The notes: a model not told the origin generated them from the letters alone. Positions 25,556 through 38,877 are shown, counted from the first letter of the stretch. The stretch: 64,000 bases of DNA from Allacma fusca (GCA_947179485.1 OX359245.1:477001-541000), one strand, 5' to 3'. Numbers and translations: made by a program.

Positions 25556-26960
25556 GTAGTTTTTCACGCGACGCTTTTCAAAATAGTACAATTTTATGTT
25601 CCACTTGTCAAAGCAGTTGCATGTACCTCAACAACTAGAATCAATTTTCCTCGTTATCGCACTGGAGCAGCGCCTGGATCCCGAGGGACTTAAAATCAAC
25701 CCTGCCATGGTATGCTTGCAACAAAACAATCACAACTCTCCCCTGATATTGGACAGTTTCAACCGTTGGGGTATTTTTCGATTTGGAACAGCCGTATGAT
25801 AATCGGTTTCCCACATTATCCAGCCGGTGCCCTAGCAGCCTACGCCACTGGGCTAATCAGTTTTGTCGACATCAGCGACTCAAAATGTTATCACTGATTT
25901 GACCATCCCGTCTCCATGTTTGATGTGATACTGCTGGGAGTACCACAAATCATAAACGCTTATTGAACTGAACGATTCCTCTGCCCAATCCGCCAGCTAC
26001 ACCAATGCCAAGCCAGATGTGGACTTGTAACAATTTATTGAACCATTACAAAACTGTTACAAATCTGGTGGCATAGAACCGCGGATACGCTTGGCCCCGA
26101 AATTCTAGAAGCCATCAAGCAGAATTCCAGTCTATATCCGGTTACTTATGTCGCTTATTTGTATGACACTTCACCCGCAGGCCAGAAGCGTGTACATTCG
26201 TTAGATTCGCGACTTTCCAAAGTCAGCAGGCGCTAACAGGAACGCTTGGACCCTTCGCCATTCCCACATGTACTTGGGTTGAGCACATTTTACGCGTTTC
26301 GCAAAACGCGACCGACGTAGAGGGAGTTTTTCCGCGTTTCCCATGTGCGTACCTGTCCAAGAGTTCCCTCTAAGATGGGTATGGTTACTAGTGCAGGGAA
26401 TGGAAATTTGCCACGCCGCTACTTATGGGACGTTGCCCCAGAACTATTTCGCGTTCACCGGTCCCTTTTTTACTGACTGTCCGTCAACATGGAAAGTCGC
26501 CACTTTTCCCTGTTCGACAATCCAGGTGTGTATACTGGGACAAGCACGTGTAGTTAGAGACATGGGCACATCATATGACTTTTTGGTCTTCGCTCCCACA
26601 GCAATTCGTAGGAGCAAACATCCGTTATTCCCCCAGAAATGAGCCGAGACGACCACAGGCGCCGACATGCTCAAGCTCATAGTCGAACTAAGTATTGGTC
26701 ACGCACGAGAAGCACACCCCAGAACACTCCCGGTCGATGCTGACAGCTCCTTGAACCGCGCTATTCGGTTTCCGGGCTTAACCCTAGTAGGTCCGAGTTG
26801 GTATATTTCTGTTCGCAATGTCCTGCGAACTCATCCCGATATGCAAGATGGAATCACTCATACTACAGGATTGGGGTTTGCACCCAGCAACTTGTCATCA
26901 TGTTCTTGACATAATTGGTCCAGACCTCCAACACGTATCGCTACTCCTTCGCCCGGAAAA
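25450..26960 (+). pseudogene. GC-rich island with broken protein-like frames; possible viral or foreign insertion
   Basis: This block is about half GC against roughly one third around it, and its plus-strand frames look protein-like but are broken. Frames open in sequence at 25596-25799 and 25712-25897, then an unlisted frame at about 26042-26236 in which a WWHRTADTLGPEIL segment is visible. The frame at 26343-26642 continues, after a single TGA, in the same frame to about 26909. Amino-acid composition (balanced, few AT-rich codons, GPFF, GPSW and FPHYPAG patches) is unlike the other AT-rich frames. I cannot assign a family. A non-retroviral endogenous viral element, such as a capsid or nucleoprotein remnant, is one possibility. 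A bacterial or host pseudogene is another. At least three frameshifts and several stops make it non-functional. Confidence 0.45.
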
Positions 26961-26994
26961 GTCCGTTCGAAGTACCAAAGTTTTTCGTCGATCA

Positions 26995-27633
26995 CCGAAA
27001 ATCACTTTTCAAAAAAGTTTTTCAGATCGCTCTGAAAGTTGGGAATTGGGCTTCCGCCAATTGCCCCATCCTATTCCAAAAGTTTGGAGAGGTTTGGACG
27101 AGTTCATCAAAACCCCAAAACTCCGACCCAAAGGTGGGAGGTTGTGCCACCCCAGGCCCGCACCATAGGTTTAGACGGCGTTGCCAAACACGCGCTTTAC
27201 CGAAAACTCGGGTAATTACCGCGGTTTTCCATTTTCACCACTTTGTGACCATCTCCAAAAATACGTTTTCAAAAAAGTTTTCAGATCGCTCTGAAAGTTT
27301 GGATTTGGGCTTCCGCCAATTGCTCCATCCTATTCCGAAAGTTTGGAGAGGTTCGGACGAGTTCATCAAAACCCCAAAACTCCGACCCAAAGGTGGGAGG
27401 TTGTGCCACCCCAGGACCGCACCATAGGTTTAGACGGCGTCGCCAAACACGCTCTTTACCGAAAACTCGGGGAATTACCGCGGTTTTCCATTTTTACCAC
27501 TTTGGGACCATCTCCAAAAATACGTTTTCAAAAACGTTTTCAGATCACTCTGAAGTTGGGAATTTAGCTTCCGCCAACTGCCCCATCCTATTCCGAAAGT
27601 TTGGAGAGGTTTGGACGCGTTCATCAAAACCCG
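26995..27633. repeat. Tandem repeat, 259-bp unit, about 2.5 copies
   Basis: The landmark CAGATC(G/A)CTCTGAA occurs at 27023, 27282 and 27541, exactly 259 bp apart. The stretch with GGTGGGAGGTTGTGCCACCC and GTTTAGACGGCGT is repeated at the same spacing. The units are about 95% alike by eye and relatively GC-rich, like the block just upstream. The plus-strand frames through it (26818-27734) are repeat readings and not genes. The last copy is truncated and AT-rich sequence resumes at about 27635. Confidence 0.85.
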
Positions 27634-27639
27634 TAAAAA

Positions 27640-29385
27640 AAGATATTATTTCGTTTATCAAAACTTTGAGTAAAAATAGAACTATAACATTTTGGACTAA
27701 AGCTGCAACTTTGATTTTTCCTACTGAAAATTAAACCGCTATGAGAATGTGGAAACATTTGTCTCGCTAAACTAGCAATTCTTAATTGTTAAATTTTAGC
27801 TAAAAAAGCAATTTTCTGAACGACAATGAAATTTTCCACAAACAAGTGTCACAAGCTTCTTGAAACAAATGTTTAAATTCTAGTAAACAAATTATAACTT
27901 TCAAGTACTTTTCCAACCCTACCCAGACTTAAAACCTTAGGTGCTAAACCCCTGGTTTCATAAATTCAGAGCTAGTCTGATTATATAAATTTTACGAAAA
28001 TCTGGAAAGGATTTGCTAAACGAAGGGTCAAATGGATATTTCCAACTAACCTTTCTAGCATCTAACATGGACTAGAGAGGGTGAATCCATTATTGTCACC
28101 CTGTAAAGTTGCCTTCTCAATTTGTATTAGAAATTGTGGGGGTTAAAGTTTTTTACAAAAAAAAAGGATTTATATTTTCAGGAAGTAATAGTTGAAATAA
28201 ATGATTGATTTCCACGCCGTTTGAAATATTATTTCGAATGCACAAGTAACACAATGAACAGTTGGACTTACAGTATGATTTTTAATTTTGCAAAACACCG
28301 GAAGAAAATGTGCTAAATGAGGGATGAACCGGGTTTTTCTGGACTGATTGTATAAATTGTTTGTAGTGATGTCTAAATGATTTTAATTATTTAGGGGCCA
28401 ACGACTTCGATTAATCAATAAATTCAGATAAACAAAATCAAGTATTTAATATCTCCATAATCCATCTCAATTATAGAGCGTCGGTTTAGCATTTAAAATA
28501 TCGTATTAAAATGTAAGGGACATTTGAAAAAATTAATTCAATCAATAAATTATTAATTTCAATAATAAGTTCAATATATTAATTTAGAATAGTGTTTTTT
28601 AAAAACAATTTTACATTCTCATTTTACGAATTTCGATTCAAACTTGAATAATTCCGATTTAAACTTTAAATTCGAACAAATTAGAACTTGAAATAAAATG
28701 GAAATTTGAACCTAACTCAACTAAACTTGCACTATTAGAGTATTAGGCAAATGATTTTTGATGCAGATATTTTGAAAATTTATGGGGTAGGAGTTCATGC
28801 AAACATTTTGCTCGTGTGGAGATAAAACGTTCTTAAATGCACATTTTCCATAGAAACTAATAATCTGCATAAACGCTTGCATAGTTGCTACTATTTTCTT
28901 TCAAAAATTGTAAACTTTTGTAAAAGTTTCGTCCATATCACGGAGTAAATTATCTGTTGGCGTAATTATTAAAAACATTTTAGGGAAATTTAGCCGATAC
29001 GCTGGCTGAAATATTTTTGTAGAATTTTAAAATTTCAGTTTAAAAATTGAATCACACATTTCTGCTTTGGTTCATGTTTTTGTTTATCACGCCAAAATCT
29101 TCGATAATGAAATTCAAAATCTCTATGCTTCATTTCAAATTGTACAGAAAGTAAATTGCTTTTGTATGAACCCAATAAGACAGAAATACGGCATCCTGGT
29201 CAAACATTCTTGCAACTGTTCACAACCCCGAAATGATGTTCTAAAAACACGGACAAAATTTACCTGGGGAATGATGTTTGATGTTTTTCAATAGCTATTA
29301 AATATCTTTTATAATAATTATAAATAATAAAATTAGTTACTAACTAAACACACCCACTGCAGATGACCATTTCTCATATAACTGC
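27640..29385. repeat. Long dispersed non-coding repeat, copy A (left part)
   Basis: From about 28360 the sequence runs parallel to 38060-38880. Shared landmarks are AATGATTTTAAT(T/C)ATTTAGG, TTCAGATAAACAAAATCAAG, TTGAATAATTCCGATTTAAA and CTAACTCAACTAAACTTGCA. It continues parallel to 40405-40735 (ATTGTACAGAAA, TTGCTTTTG(T/C)ATGAACCC). The repeat is interrupted by a hAT at 29394 and carries no conserved reading frame. Confidence 0.65.
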
Positions 29386-29393
29386 CTTTCGAC

Positions 29394-30379
29394 TAGAGCT
29401 TCCTTCGGGTTTCCGAAATCCCGAAGTTCCGTGTTCGGAAACGGAACGGAACAATTTCGGAACATTCTTTTTGATTCCGTCATTGAATCGGGACAAAACC
29501 GGAACATGAGCACTTGTACCGATAATATTGGGACCGGGACGGTTCAGAGCATCGGTACGAAAAATGTCCCATATAATTTATTTCACCGGAAAGCGGAATT
29601 GTTCTGTTCCGTTCCGAACCGATCCCGGTACAATTTCTGAAGTGTCGCGCCATCGTTCAACTAGAATAGAATGGAAACACATTTCTTATCGCTCTGGCTT
29701 GTAATCAGTTTTTTGCAAAAATAACGAAATTGGATGAACCCAGTTAGATTCAATTTACGCAAATGCTTATATGTAATGCAAGTATCGTTTTCCATGAAAA
29801 TCAACAGAATAACTAATTTTGTTTAATAAACATGGGCATGGGCGATTTTTCTTGAAATAAAAATTCTGAAATCGAAATTATTAGCAGCAATGAAGCAAGC
29901 TTGCAGGAAAATAACACTGTTAGGCCATTGAAGTCCACACGCTACACACATTTATTGCTAAAAAATAATTAATAATAATTTTATAATACTGCACAGTAGT
30001 TGTTTTTATGTGGCCTAATTATTATTAAATATTATTTTATATAATTAAATAATAGCATTCCCTAGCATCCAATCTATTAAAAGTATATCATGTATATTAA
30101 GTTTTCAGCAATTTGTACACGCGTTTCATGTATATGTTGTGAAAAATTCCGGGATATTTCGGAACGGAACGGGTTCGGAACGGAAAAACTAGCATAATAC
30201 GGAACGGAATACAACCTGTAACGGAAAAAATACTTGACTCCTTTGTTCCGAACGGTGTCAGTTCAAATGTTCCGATTTCCCGACAGCCGGAACGGAACCG
30301 GGAACAATATTATTTGTAGGTTTCGGAACGGAACGGAATTTCGTACGGAACAAAAATGTTGAACACGTTGGAAGCTCTA
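29394..30379. mobile_element. hAT-type MITE with GGAACGGAAC words, copy 1 (986 bp)
   Basis: It starts TAGAGCTTCCTTCGGGTTTC and ends GGAAGCTCTA. The 8-bp duplication CTTTCGAC is exact at 29386-29393 and 30380-30387. Both ends are packed with TTCCG/CGGAA and GGAACGGAAC words; the middle is AT-rich and non-coding. It is about 98-99% identical by eye to the copy at 58369-59348, so both moved relatively recently. The empty site is preserved in the paralogous sequence at 40771-40778. Confidence 0.93.
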
Positions 30380-30387
30380 CTTTCGAC

Positions 30388-31100
30388 AAAAATGGGGATA
30401 TTTTGGTCAAAACAAATAGGAAAAGTTGATTACCCAAATTTACCCCCAAATTTTCAATAGTATTTTTAAATATCGGTTGACATTTCGTTTTTCCAAAGAC
30501 ACTTTGTCCTGAGGGGGGTTGCAATTCTCAAATCATTTATTCTTGGTGGGGAAAATGCTTAAAAATCGACTATGTTGTAGAGCAAATAAATCTGTTTTCA
30601 ATTAGATAACATTGACCGGGATATGCCTGGGGAGACCAAGTTGTTTCAGATTTTTAAAAGTACTTGGAGTCTTTAAAGTCAGTATTTTTGAAATTTTGAA
30701 CTCTATTTTGAAAGATAATATTTATGTATTCCATCTTCAGATAATTTGTCCTGAACAAGATGGTGTCTCAGATATTGGATGATTCCTTTTATGTGAAAAA
30801 AATATGTCATCACAAAAACCTTGCAAAATTTACTATTTCCTCCAAAAATCTCAATTAAAATTTGAAAAACCCCTAAATAAAAACGCAAATTTGATCTTCT
30901 GAACATTGTGACCTAAAGTCGAAGAGACAACTAAAGTATACTTCCACTTGGAATATCATTTTGCAGCAGTCAACATCTCAGGATTACTATGCTACAAAGG
31001 TGGTCCTGATTGTAAATAATCTCTAAAATTCTGCGGTAAATACGAAATAGAGCATAGTAACTTCAAGCTACTAGCTAGCTTGCTGGGTAATTTTAATTTT
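30388..31100. repeat. Long dispersed non-coding repeat, copy A (right part)
   Basis: This continues the repeat interrupted by the hAT at 29394. It parallels 40771-41200 (TTTTTCCAAAGACA, GAGGGGGGTTGCAATTCTCA, CCTTTTA(T/A)GT, AAAATTTACTA) and, more weakly, 8880-9340. No reading frame is conserved. Confidence 0.6.
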
Positions 31101-34080
31101 ACGAGTGATTCCCGGGTTAGAAGATTGCCTGTTTTCCCTGTTAGTTTGATTTCTCCATGGATTTTTATGCAGGATAAGTTACACCGTGAAATCGCAAAAT
31201 ACTAAAGTTGTGGAAGAAACGCAATGATCACATCCGACAATGAAAGAAAACTAATTTCACATTGCGATTCAATCCAAGAATAATTAAGAAAGTAACAAGC
31301 AGTAGACACTGCTTAAAAACTGTGCTTGGGCGCCACTTGATACATTTTGCCTCAACAGCTTTGGAGGTAAATAATTATTGTATTGACAGACTTATAATTC
31401 ATCAAAATTTAAAAAAACCGGAATCAAAATTTGTCTTTTAACTACTTACAATTATTACCCCATAGATTGTTCGGTAAGTACCTTTGAAATAAATATTGAA
31501 AAGTGTATTTACTCAAAAACAAGTACGCACAGAGTTAATTGCCCCAGGATTACATGATTTGTTGTGACTCCGTACTCGACCCTTGCTTGAGTACTTGAAA
31601 CTCCAGTAAATATTCGAACCCGTAAGGAGCTCTAGTGCAAACATTTTAAAAAATTTTGGGCGCATACATGGATGCATAGTTATTTAGTGACAGAAAACAA
31701 TTCTGAGTCCTTCATGGTGTGCTTTGAAGATAAATTCTTACTATTGTCAATTCGTATTAAACATTGGAAGGGGGGTTGATATAAATCCTTACATAATTAT
31801 GTTTTATTACTGTATCAAAAAATATGGAACATTAGAGCAAAGTCTGAGTGTGTGAATGGCAGTAAGTAAAAATTGAAATAATTAATTAAATGGATCGATA
31901 TATATAATTTTCGACACAGAGTTTATGAAATTGGATATTTTCTATTTTTGTCAAGTTTTCTACTAGAATCTAAAAATTTTGGTTGGCATTATTTTAGACT
32001 TTAAGGCATTTAAGCCACTTTTCTATGAGGTATCAATTATCAAAACATGGCATCTCATTCAAAGTTTATTGGAACTCTTAGTCTACAGTAGACCAATACC
32101 CGTTTTCAAAATTTTAAACGCCAGTCTGAATGAAAACTTTTTAAAAATTATTTAATTATTCCATCGTCATCAAATAAATATTTCTGCGACGTGATCACAG
32201 GTATCAGATGATTCGTTTTAGGCGAAAAAATATTTCACGTAAAAAAGTTTCAGTCAATAATTTAAAAACTTCTAAATTAAATTAAAATTTGATTTTGGAA
32301 CTTTTTAAAATTCTAGACCTACAACTGAAAGTCAAGATACGCTTGTAATAAACGTGTGCGCCGGTTGCGATATTATATGTGCCAAGTGGGTACAGTATAA
32401 AACATAGGTTGCGTAAGAAGTTAATCAAATTTTGTGGTAAATATGAAATAACTTCAAGTGATTTCATACTCAGCACAGTTGATTGTTATATGAATTTTTA
32501 TGTAAGACACGCTAAGAAGTGGAAATGCAAAATACAACGTTTGGGTAAGGATCGCAACGGTCACAACCGAGGTTTTTTGCTTTAAACTCACTTAAATAGG
32601 TGTTAAATATCTGTAATTGCGGTCGCAATTTGAAATTTCTATCCTTCGAAAAGACGCGTTCACTTATTTTTCGATTCTTCTGATTATGAACATCATATTT
32701 GTTTATAAAACATTAACTTCAGTTTCACAACTTTAAATCCAAATTACTGGCTACGATCCAAATATGAGCCCAAAAAAATTGATCAAAAGGAACAAATAAG
32801 GACACGCGAACTGCCACAGCTTGCAGAATAAGATTAAATGAAGAAAAGATGTCATAATAAATTGCTTCCAAACGCAGCTTTGATAATAAAATTTTTGAAA
32901 AGTTCTAAGTGACGAAAATTTGTTCAACTGACAATGGGAATTTTATTTGAAATTTTTATTGTAAAATCCGTTGTTTAACTTTTTAAGTTCTTTGCACATC
33001 ATTGCTCCTGCATTTAAATTTCCCCAAACGGACTGCAGTTCTTACGGACTGTGTCTAAAATTCTGAACATATTTAAAGAACTTGGAATATCCCACTTCTG
33101 AACGACAATATAATGTCCAACAAACGAGTGCCAGCAGGTTTTTAAAACAAATTTTTAAATTTGAGCAAATGATCATAGCAAACTCAAGTGAGCTCCAACC
33201 AAATTTACTTCAAGTCAGTGTTTTTGAAATATTTTAGACACTAAAACGTAGATAAGAAACGAAATAAAAATATTCTTACTTCTTCAACGATTTCACACCT
33301 TCACTCCCGACGCTTACTTTCTTTCAACGTTGTATTTTGCTGAAGGTCCTCTCCACATTTCTCAATATAGGCGCCTATCCCAACTTTACATACAATTACA
33401 CATTTAAAGATTTACATTTAATTGTTGTAGACATTTGGAATTTCTTCCCAACTTTAATGACTTTTGACAAATTTGAAAAAGAAATTATTAAAACTCGTTC
33501 ACTCAGAATTTAATTTTGAAATAATATTGTAAAATCTGTCTTTCAAGTCGTTTTGCACATCTTTGCAATAAAAATAAGGTAATTATTAATTTGAGCCCTG
33601 AAGCCGTTCGCGCTTTGCCAAAAATCAAATCTGCATTCAAAACGTTGGAACGGCTCTTCATGATTTTGGAATAAGTAGCAAAGTCAGAAACCCGATCTTA
33701 CTGCGGCTATGAAGGTTGCTTTTACTATTCCTGTTTTTGATCCCGCAATTTATATTCTTTGAGGTTTTCAAAATTGTGAAACCATCGGTAGAGATTTTCA
33801 GACAACTTACGTAATGCAATATCTGAAAATTTTGAATGCATTTTAAATGTCTGCTCTGAACATGTGACGCTATCTTGCACAGTAATTTCAATTGTTTTTA
33901 CCATAACCGGATCTGTTTATAAGGAAACCACATTCAAGTATGAAAGGAAAATAATTCTCCAATTACTTTCACTCCCGACAACGATTTTCCCTCAAGGTTA
34001 TTTCTTGTGCTGGAGGATCCTTCCCACGATTCTCATTTTCTCATCGCAGGGACCTACCAAATATCTTCCCTTAAATCCAT
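31100..34080. repeat. Non-coding stretch with further diverged repeat pieces
   Basis: Phrases such as TCAATTCGTATTAAACATTGGAAG (31745 region) and the GATGATTCGTTTTA block (about 32200) echo 7670-7700 and 30770-30800. This indicates another, older copy of the dispersed family between about 31700 and 33300. No gene is supported; the short frames on either strand have no domain signal. Confidence 0.35.
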
Positions 34081-34093
34081 TACAATTTTATAT

Positions 34094-35192
34094 AAAAAAG
34101 CCTTAAATACCCGCGCGGAAATCGGCTATGGAATACTATAGTTTCAAACTATAGGATTTATTATTAGGAAATTGGGACCCTTTCCGATATATGCGCTCCC
34201 ATAGGTATCTCTGTAGGATCCTATAGTTTTTCCTATGAAGATTCTATAGGAATCCGACTAGCCGTTTCCTAAACATATCTACATTGATTGATGCACGTTT
34301 TGTTTCATGCAACATAATAATGAATATTACAGAACTTTGAAACCACATGTACTATGTACTCAACCTGTATTACAAGCATCAAAATGTTTTAAAATATAAT
34401 TTTATTAAGGAAACATAATGTTCTATAAACAATGGACAAAAACAACAAGATAATCAATTCGTGACGATCACAGTCCCGGATTTCTGAAATAAAAATATAT
34501 AAAAGCAATTAATATTTCTGCAACATATGATACTGTATACAAAAATCCCTAAATATTACTAAAATAAAATATAATAAATATTGTTAATCCCTAAATATTA
34601 TTTATATACATATTGAACAATGAATAATTATAAACATTTGTAAGCGCTCACTGCAATCCTAATACAATAAATAATTTTTTAAGGCTTTATTTTGGTATTA
34701 TAGGTATAATTAAATTTCTTAGGCAGAAGAATTACTATTGTGCTCTTAAAGCATATAATTCACTATTTGGAGCACTAGTAATTGCCATTAATTTTACTAC
34801 TCAAAATAAATAACTTAATTAAAGTACTCACCAGAGTGTAATCCGGAAAGAGTCAGTCACAGGTCACACGAGATTCAACAACCAAGTCTAGCAGCATGTC
34901 TCTAAACATTGCTATGATCCGTTACTGCAGCTAAACTATTTTCCCGCTGGAACTAAATATCGCGCACGTACCGAGTGACATGCGTAGAAACGTCTTTCTG
35001 AGCGCTACATGATTCCTATAGGAGAAACTAAGGTTGCCCATAGGAAATACCTAAACCTTTCCTATCGTTGCCCAATTCTTGCTTGATAGGAGATTTAACT
35101 ATAAGAAACTAAAGTTACCCATGGGAAACATCTAAACGTTTCCTATTGATACTCTATTCCCATAGTTTGCGAGGAACTTAGGTCCGGCCAAA
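34094..35192. mobile_element. Candidate DNA transposon with CTATAGGA words, about 1.1 kb
   Basis: A 10-bp direct repeat AATTTTATAT lies at 34084-34093 and 35193-35202. The left flank region is crowded with TATAGGA/TCCTATAG words (34135-34260) and the right with TCCTATAGGAGAAACTA and GGAAAC words (35010-35165), giving inverse-related subterminal regions. True terminal inverted repeats are weak (AAAAAAGCC left, GGCCAAA right). A 9-10-bp duplication would suggest a MULE-type or similar family, but the AT-rich repeat could be chance. Confidence 0.45.
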
Positions 35193-35209
35193 AATTTTAT
35201 ATGGACGTT

Positions 35210-36840
35210 GCTACAGTATCAAGCGCTTGTAGTCGGGTATATGTTGAAACTAATTACAGCAGAAATACAAGATCGACAATTTACAAATACTGAACTTTTT
35301 AGCGACATTGGTTCTGCAAATATTATTCTTGTAGTTATTTTTAATTGTTTTTTAAATGTTTGCACTACGGTATCAAAATGTCACTGAAGATTTCCTTTCA
35401 GTATGTACAGGTATTGAATTGCATTTGAATAAATCGACAGACTGGGATAGAACAACCTCTCCAAACGTTCGTCCTATTTTATTCAAATGTACTCAAAATC
35501 AGGCTATTAAAACTAAAGACCAAAGTTATACAAGTTTTTCGAAAGTACTTAGAGGCCTCAACCAGGTCTGAGATGATTTCTTCTGACCAAGAAAAAATGC
35601 CCGCACAAGACAGTTCAAATTAACGTTTTTTTTTCAAAAATTCCAGGTTTAAATTTTGAACATCCGTAAGCTAATAAAACGATTTGAATCTTAATTTCTA
35701 AGGCGGCTCAAAAGAGGTATTGCTTGACCGTTTGCACTGAGAGAGAGGGAATCTCTTTTGATTTCATCTTGTCCAACACCCGATACTGATATTTTGGTCG
35801 AAAATTAGGTAAATTTAAATAACGCGCTGATAATTTGACTTTATGAAAAATTCGAGTAATGAGTAAAATTGAGAGCACTGATTCTTACAGTAGTTTTTAA
35901 AATTCGACATAACCGGAATTAACTATTCAAAATTGAAAATCAGGTTTTCAAAATGTTTTATTAATGATTCAAAATTGAAGAGTATTTAATAAAGAATTAA
36001 CAATATGTAATATTTTTACCCCACATTTAATTCGGCAATTACATACGAAAATTGTAATTAGTCTTATTTAAAATTTAGAATTATATACACAATAAGATAT
36101 GAAAAATTAATGGGTCGAAGTGGATTTAAAATGAGAGGCTTTACTGGAGGACAACGAATTTTCACAAAATTATGTTAAGTTAAGCTCAAAAACAATTTTT
36201 CCTACCGAATGTTTTTCCCACCTTCCCAGCAGAGAGTGATTATCCTTGTAACCCTTTTAATTAGTGCTCATGGCATTAATGGAGGAAAAATTATTGCAGC
36301 AAGGGAAAATAGCCACATCATTTATATTTATTTGTGATCTGGAGATATAATTTGAGATAAATATTAAAACTTTAAGATATTAGTTTTTTTTCCAAATGTT
36401 TAGCTCCACGAAAGCTTCCAATGACATCTACTAAATTAAAATTACTTCAATTAAGCAAACAGTGTAATCTATTAGAAAGGCATTGAAATACTTGTAATCT
36501 AAAGGATTGTGCTCATTGAGAATAGCGAAAGTGCGGGGCTGCACTCAAGTTATTAATGTCAAGTGTTTTCTTATTACTACTACATGTTTGGTAAGATTTG
36601 TATAAAAGGAAGACTGTCGGAGCATTCGATGAATTAATTTTCAATGAAGGGTTGCTTGAAAAAAATTTAAAGGTTTTGTTTTAATATTTTGCCAAAAATT
36701 GTTCTATTCATATTGTCAAAACAGTTTGGAAACTGGCGTTTTGTTTTAGTCAAACTTAAAAAAGGATAGGAAATAGTTTCTTTCGTCATTTCGTGTTTTT
36801 CTCTCCTCTGAAATTAATTTTCTGTTTCGAAAGGACGTAC
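35210..36840. other. AT-rich stretch without a recognised gene
   Basis: The segment 35545-35660 (AGGCCTCAACCAGGTCTGAGA and GATGATTTCTTCTGACCAAG phrases) reappears in inverted orientation at about 62985-63110, so it is another dispersed repeat fragment. Nothing else can be supported. Confidence 0.4.
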
Positions 36841-36848
36841 GTCTTCCC

Positions 36849-37369
36849 TAGGGCTTCTATTCGGGACGGGACGTCCCGAGGTTTTCGGGACGGGACCGGG
36901 ATCGGGACAGTTACGGGACAAAAGTTTTGTCCCCATGTTGTTTCGGGACTGAATCGGGACGAGTTTTTTTGTCCCGAAGATTTCGGGACGGGACGGAACA
37001 ATAGATCGGGACAGAAAAATATTCTTGTACATTATAATATTGCTGTAAAAATGAATATGTATGGGAATCGTTCCGTTTAAAATTTGTTATTCTATATATA
37101 AATATTTTTTAAAGTAAAATTTCGCTATTATTTGAGGTATTCTTGTAGAAATAAAGGAATTTGGAGCATTTCATAAGACTGGGATTATAACCGGGACGTC
37201 CCGTCCCGAAAACCTCGGGACGGGACCGTGATCGGGACAGTTTCGGGACAACATTTTTGTCCCCATGTAATTTCGGGACTGAATCGGGACGATTTTTTTT
37301 GTCCCGAGGACTTCGGGACGGGACAGAATTGTCACCGGGACAAAAATATTGTCCCCAGTAGAAGCCCTA
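36849..37369. mobile_element. hAT-type MITE with GGGACGGGAC words, 521 bp
   Basis: It begins TAGGGCTTCTATTCGGGACG and ends inversely with AGAAGCCCTA. The 8-bp duplication GTCTTCCC is exact at 36841-36848 and 37370-37377. Both halves consist of GGGACGGGAC, TTTCGGGAC and GATCGGGACAG words around an AT-rich centre. It has no transposase; frames across it are shadows of the repeated words. Confidence 0.93.
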
Positions 37370-37699
37370 GTCTTCCCTGATTTTATCCTTAGTACAGGGA
37401 CTGAGAATCGCTGACTGCACTCAAGTATGAAAAGAAAATTATTTTCCGGTTAAAAATCGTCACTTTCACTCCCGTAACTGACTATCCCCCAAAGTTGTTT
37501 CGTATGTTGGAGGATCTTTTGCAGGAATTTCAAGGAGCTACGAAATACCTCTCACGAATCCCTCACAATTATAAATATTTTTTATATTGTATACAAAAAC
37601 CTTAAAAAGAATCTCAAAATCTAGTTTTACGTGAGAATAGACAAAAATTAAGGAATTGGTATTCTAAAGAGAATCCGACTTTAACCTGTATTTTCCCTG

Positions 37700-38877
37700 A
37701 CACATGTCACCTGAAATGTTGAGCCAGGTGAGTGAAGTAAACTTGAGAAAATACAGAAGCAAATAGGTGAATCCATTATTTTCACCAGGTAAAATTGGCT
37801 TCTTAACTTGTATTAGAAATTGTGGGGATTAAACTTTTTTACAAAATATAAAAGAAGGATTCATATTGGTTATCGTGGTTGTTATATATGTATTTACTAC
37901 TGTTTATATTACTGTATTAAAAAAATACGGAGCAAAATGAAGAAGACTGAAAAGGTGAATGCATGTATGCAAGTAAAAGTTGGAATATATGTTCAATTTT
38001 AAAACCGCTTGAAAAATTTTTAATGACGCAGATGACTTAACAGCGTAAATTGTTTGTTGCAACATATACATAAATGATTTTAATCATTTAGGGGTGAACG
38101 ACTACAGCCACTTTATACATTCAGATAAACAAAATCAAGTACATAATATCTCTTTAATCCATCTCAATTGAGATGGATTATGGCTTAGCATTTAAAATAT
38201 CTTTTAAAATGTAACGGACGCTAGGAAAAATTAATTAAATCAATCAATTACTAATTTCATTAATAAGTTTAATATATTATTTGGAATATTGTTTTTTAAA
38301 AACAATTTTATATTATCATTTTACGAATTCCGATTCAAACTTGAATAATTCCGATTTAAACTTTGAACTCCAACAAATTTGAACTTGAAATAAAATGGAA
38401 ATTTTAACCTAACTCAACTAAACTTGCACAATTAGAGTACTACGCACCAGTAAGTACATTTAAGCTCTCACAGAGCCGCTGTTCGTGATTCAAGGATCCG
38501 CCATCGAATCTTTTAGGGGTGTCGTTACAATGTCGACCAAATTGATTCAGACAACAATCCCGTGGCCACTGGGTGACCTTATTCCTAGCTGCAAATGATT
38601 TTTGAAGCAGATATTTTGAGCATTTATTGGGTCGGAGTCTAAATATAGAATAGGTAATATTCTGCATAAATGTTTGCATAGTTGATACTACTTACTTTCA
38701 AACAATGTAATCTTTTAAAAAACCTAGCGCATAATGCGGAGTAAATTACCTGTTGGCGTTATTACCAAACATATTTTAGGGAAATTTAGCTAAAATATTT
38801 TTGTAGAACTTTAAAATTTTAGTTTAAAAATTGAATCAAAAACATTTCCGCTTTTGATTCATGTTTTTATTTATCCC
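37700..38877. repeat. Long dispersed non-coding repeat, copy B (left part)
   Basis: This is parallel to 28080-29090 (GTGAATCCATTATT, TTGTATTAGAAATTGTGGGG, AATGATTTTAATCATTTAGG, TTCAGATAAACAAAATCAAG). The hAT at 38886 interrupts it, and it resumes at 40405. No coding sequence is conserved between the copies. Confidence 0.65.

Noticed and set aside
26818..27734. Overlapping plus-strand frames of up to 170 codons
   Set aside because: They read the 259-bp tandem repeat in successive frames; the repeat unit, and not a protein, is what is conserved.
36786..37080. Frames on both strands in the GGGACGGGAC region
   Set aside because: Produced by the repeated words of the hAT MITE.
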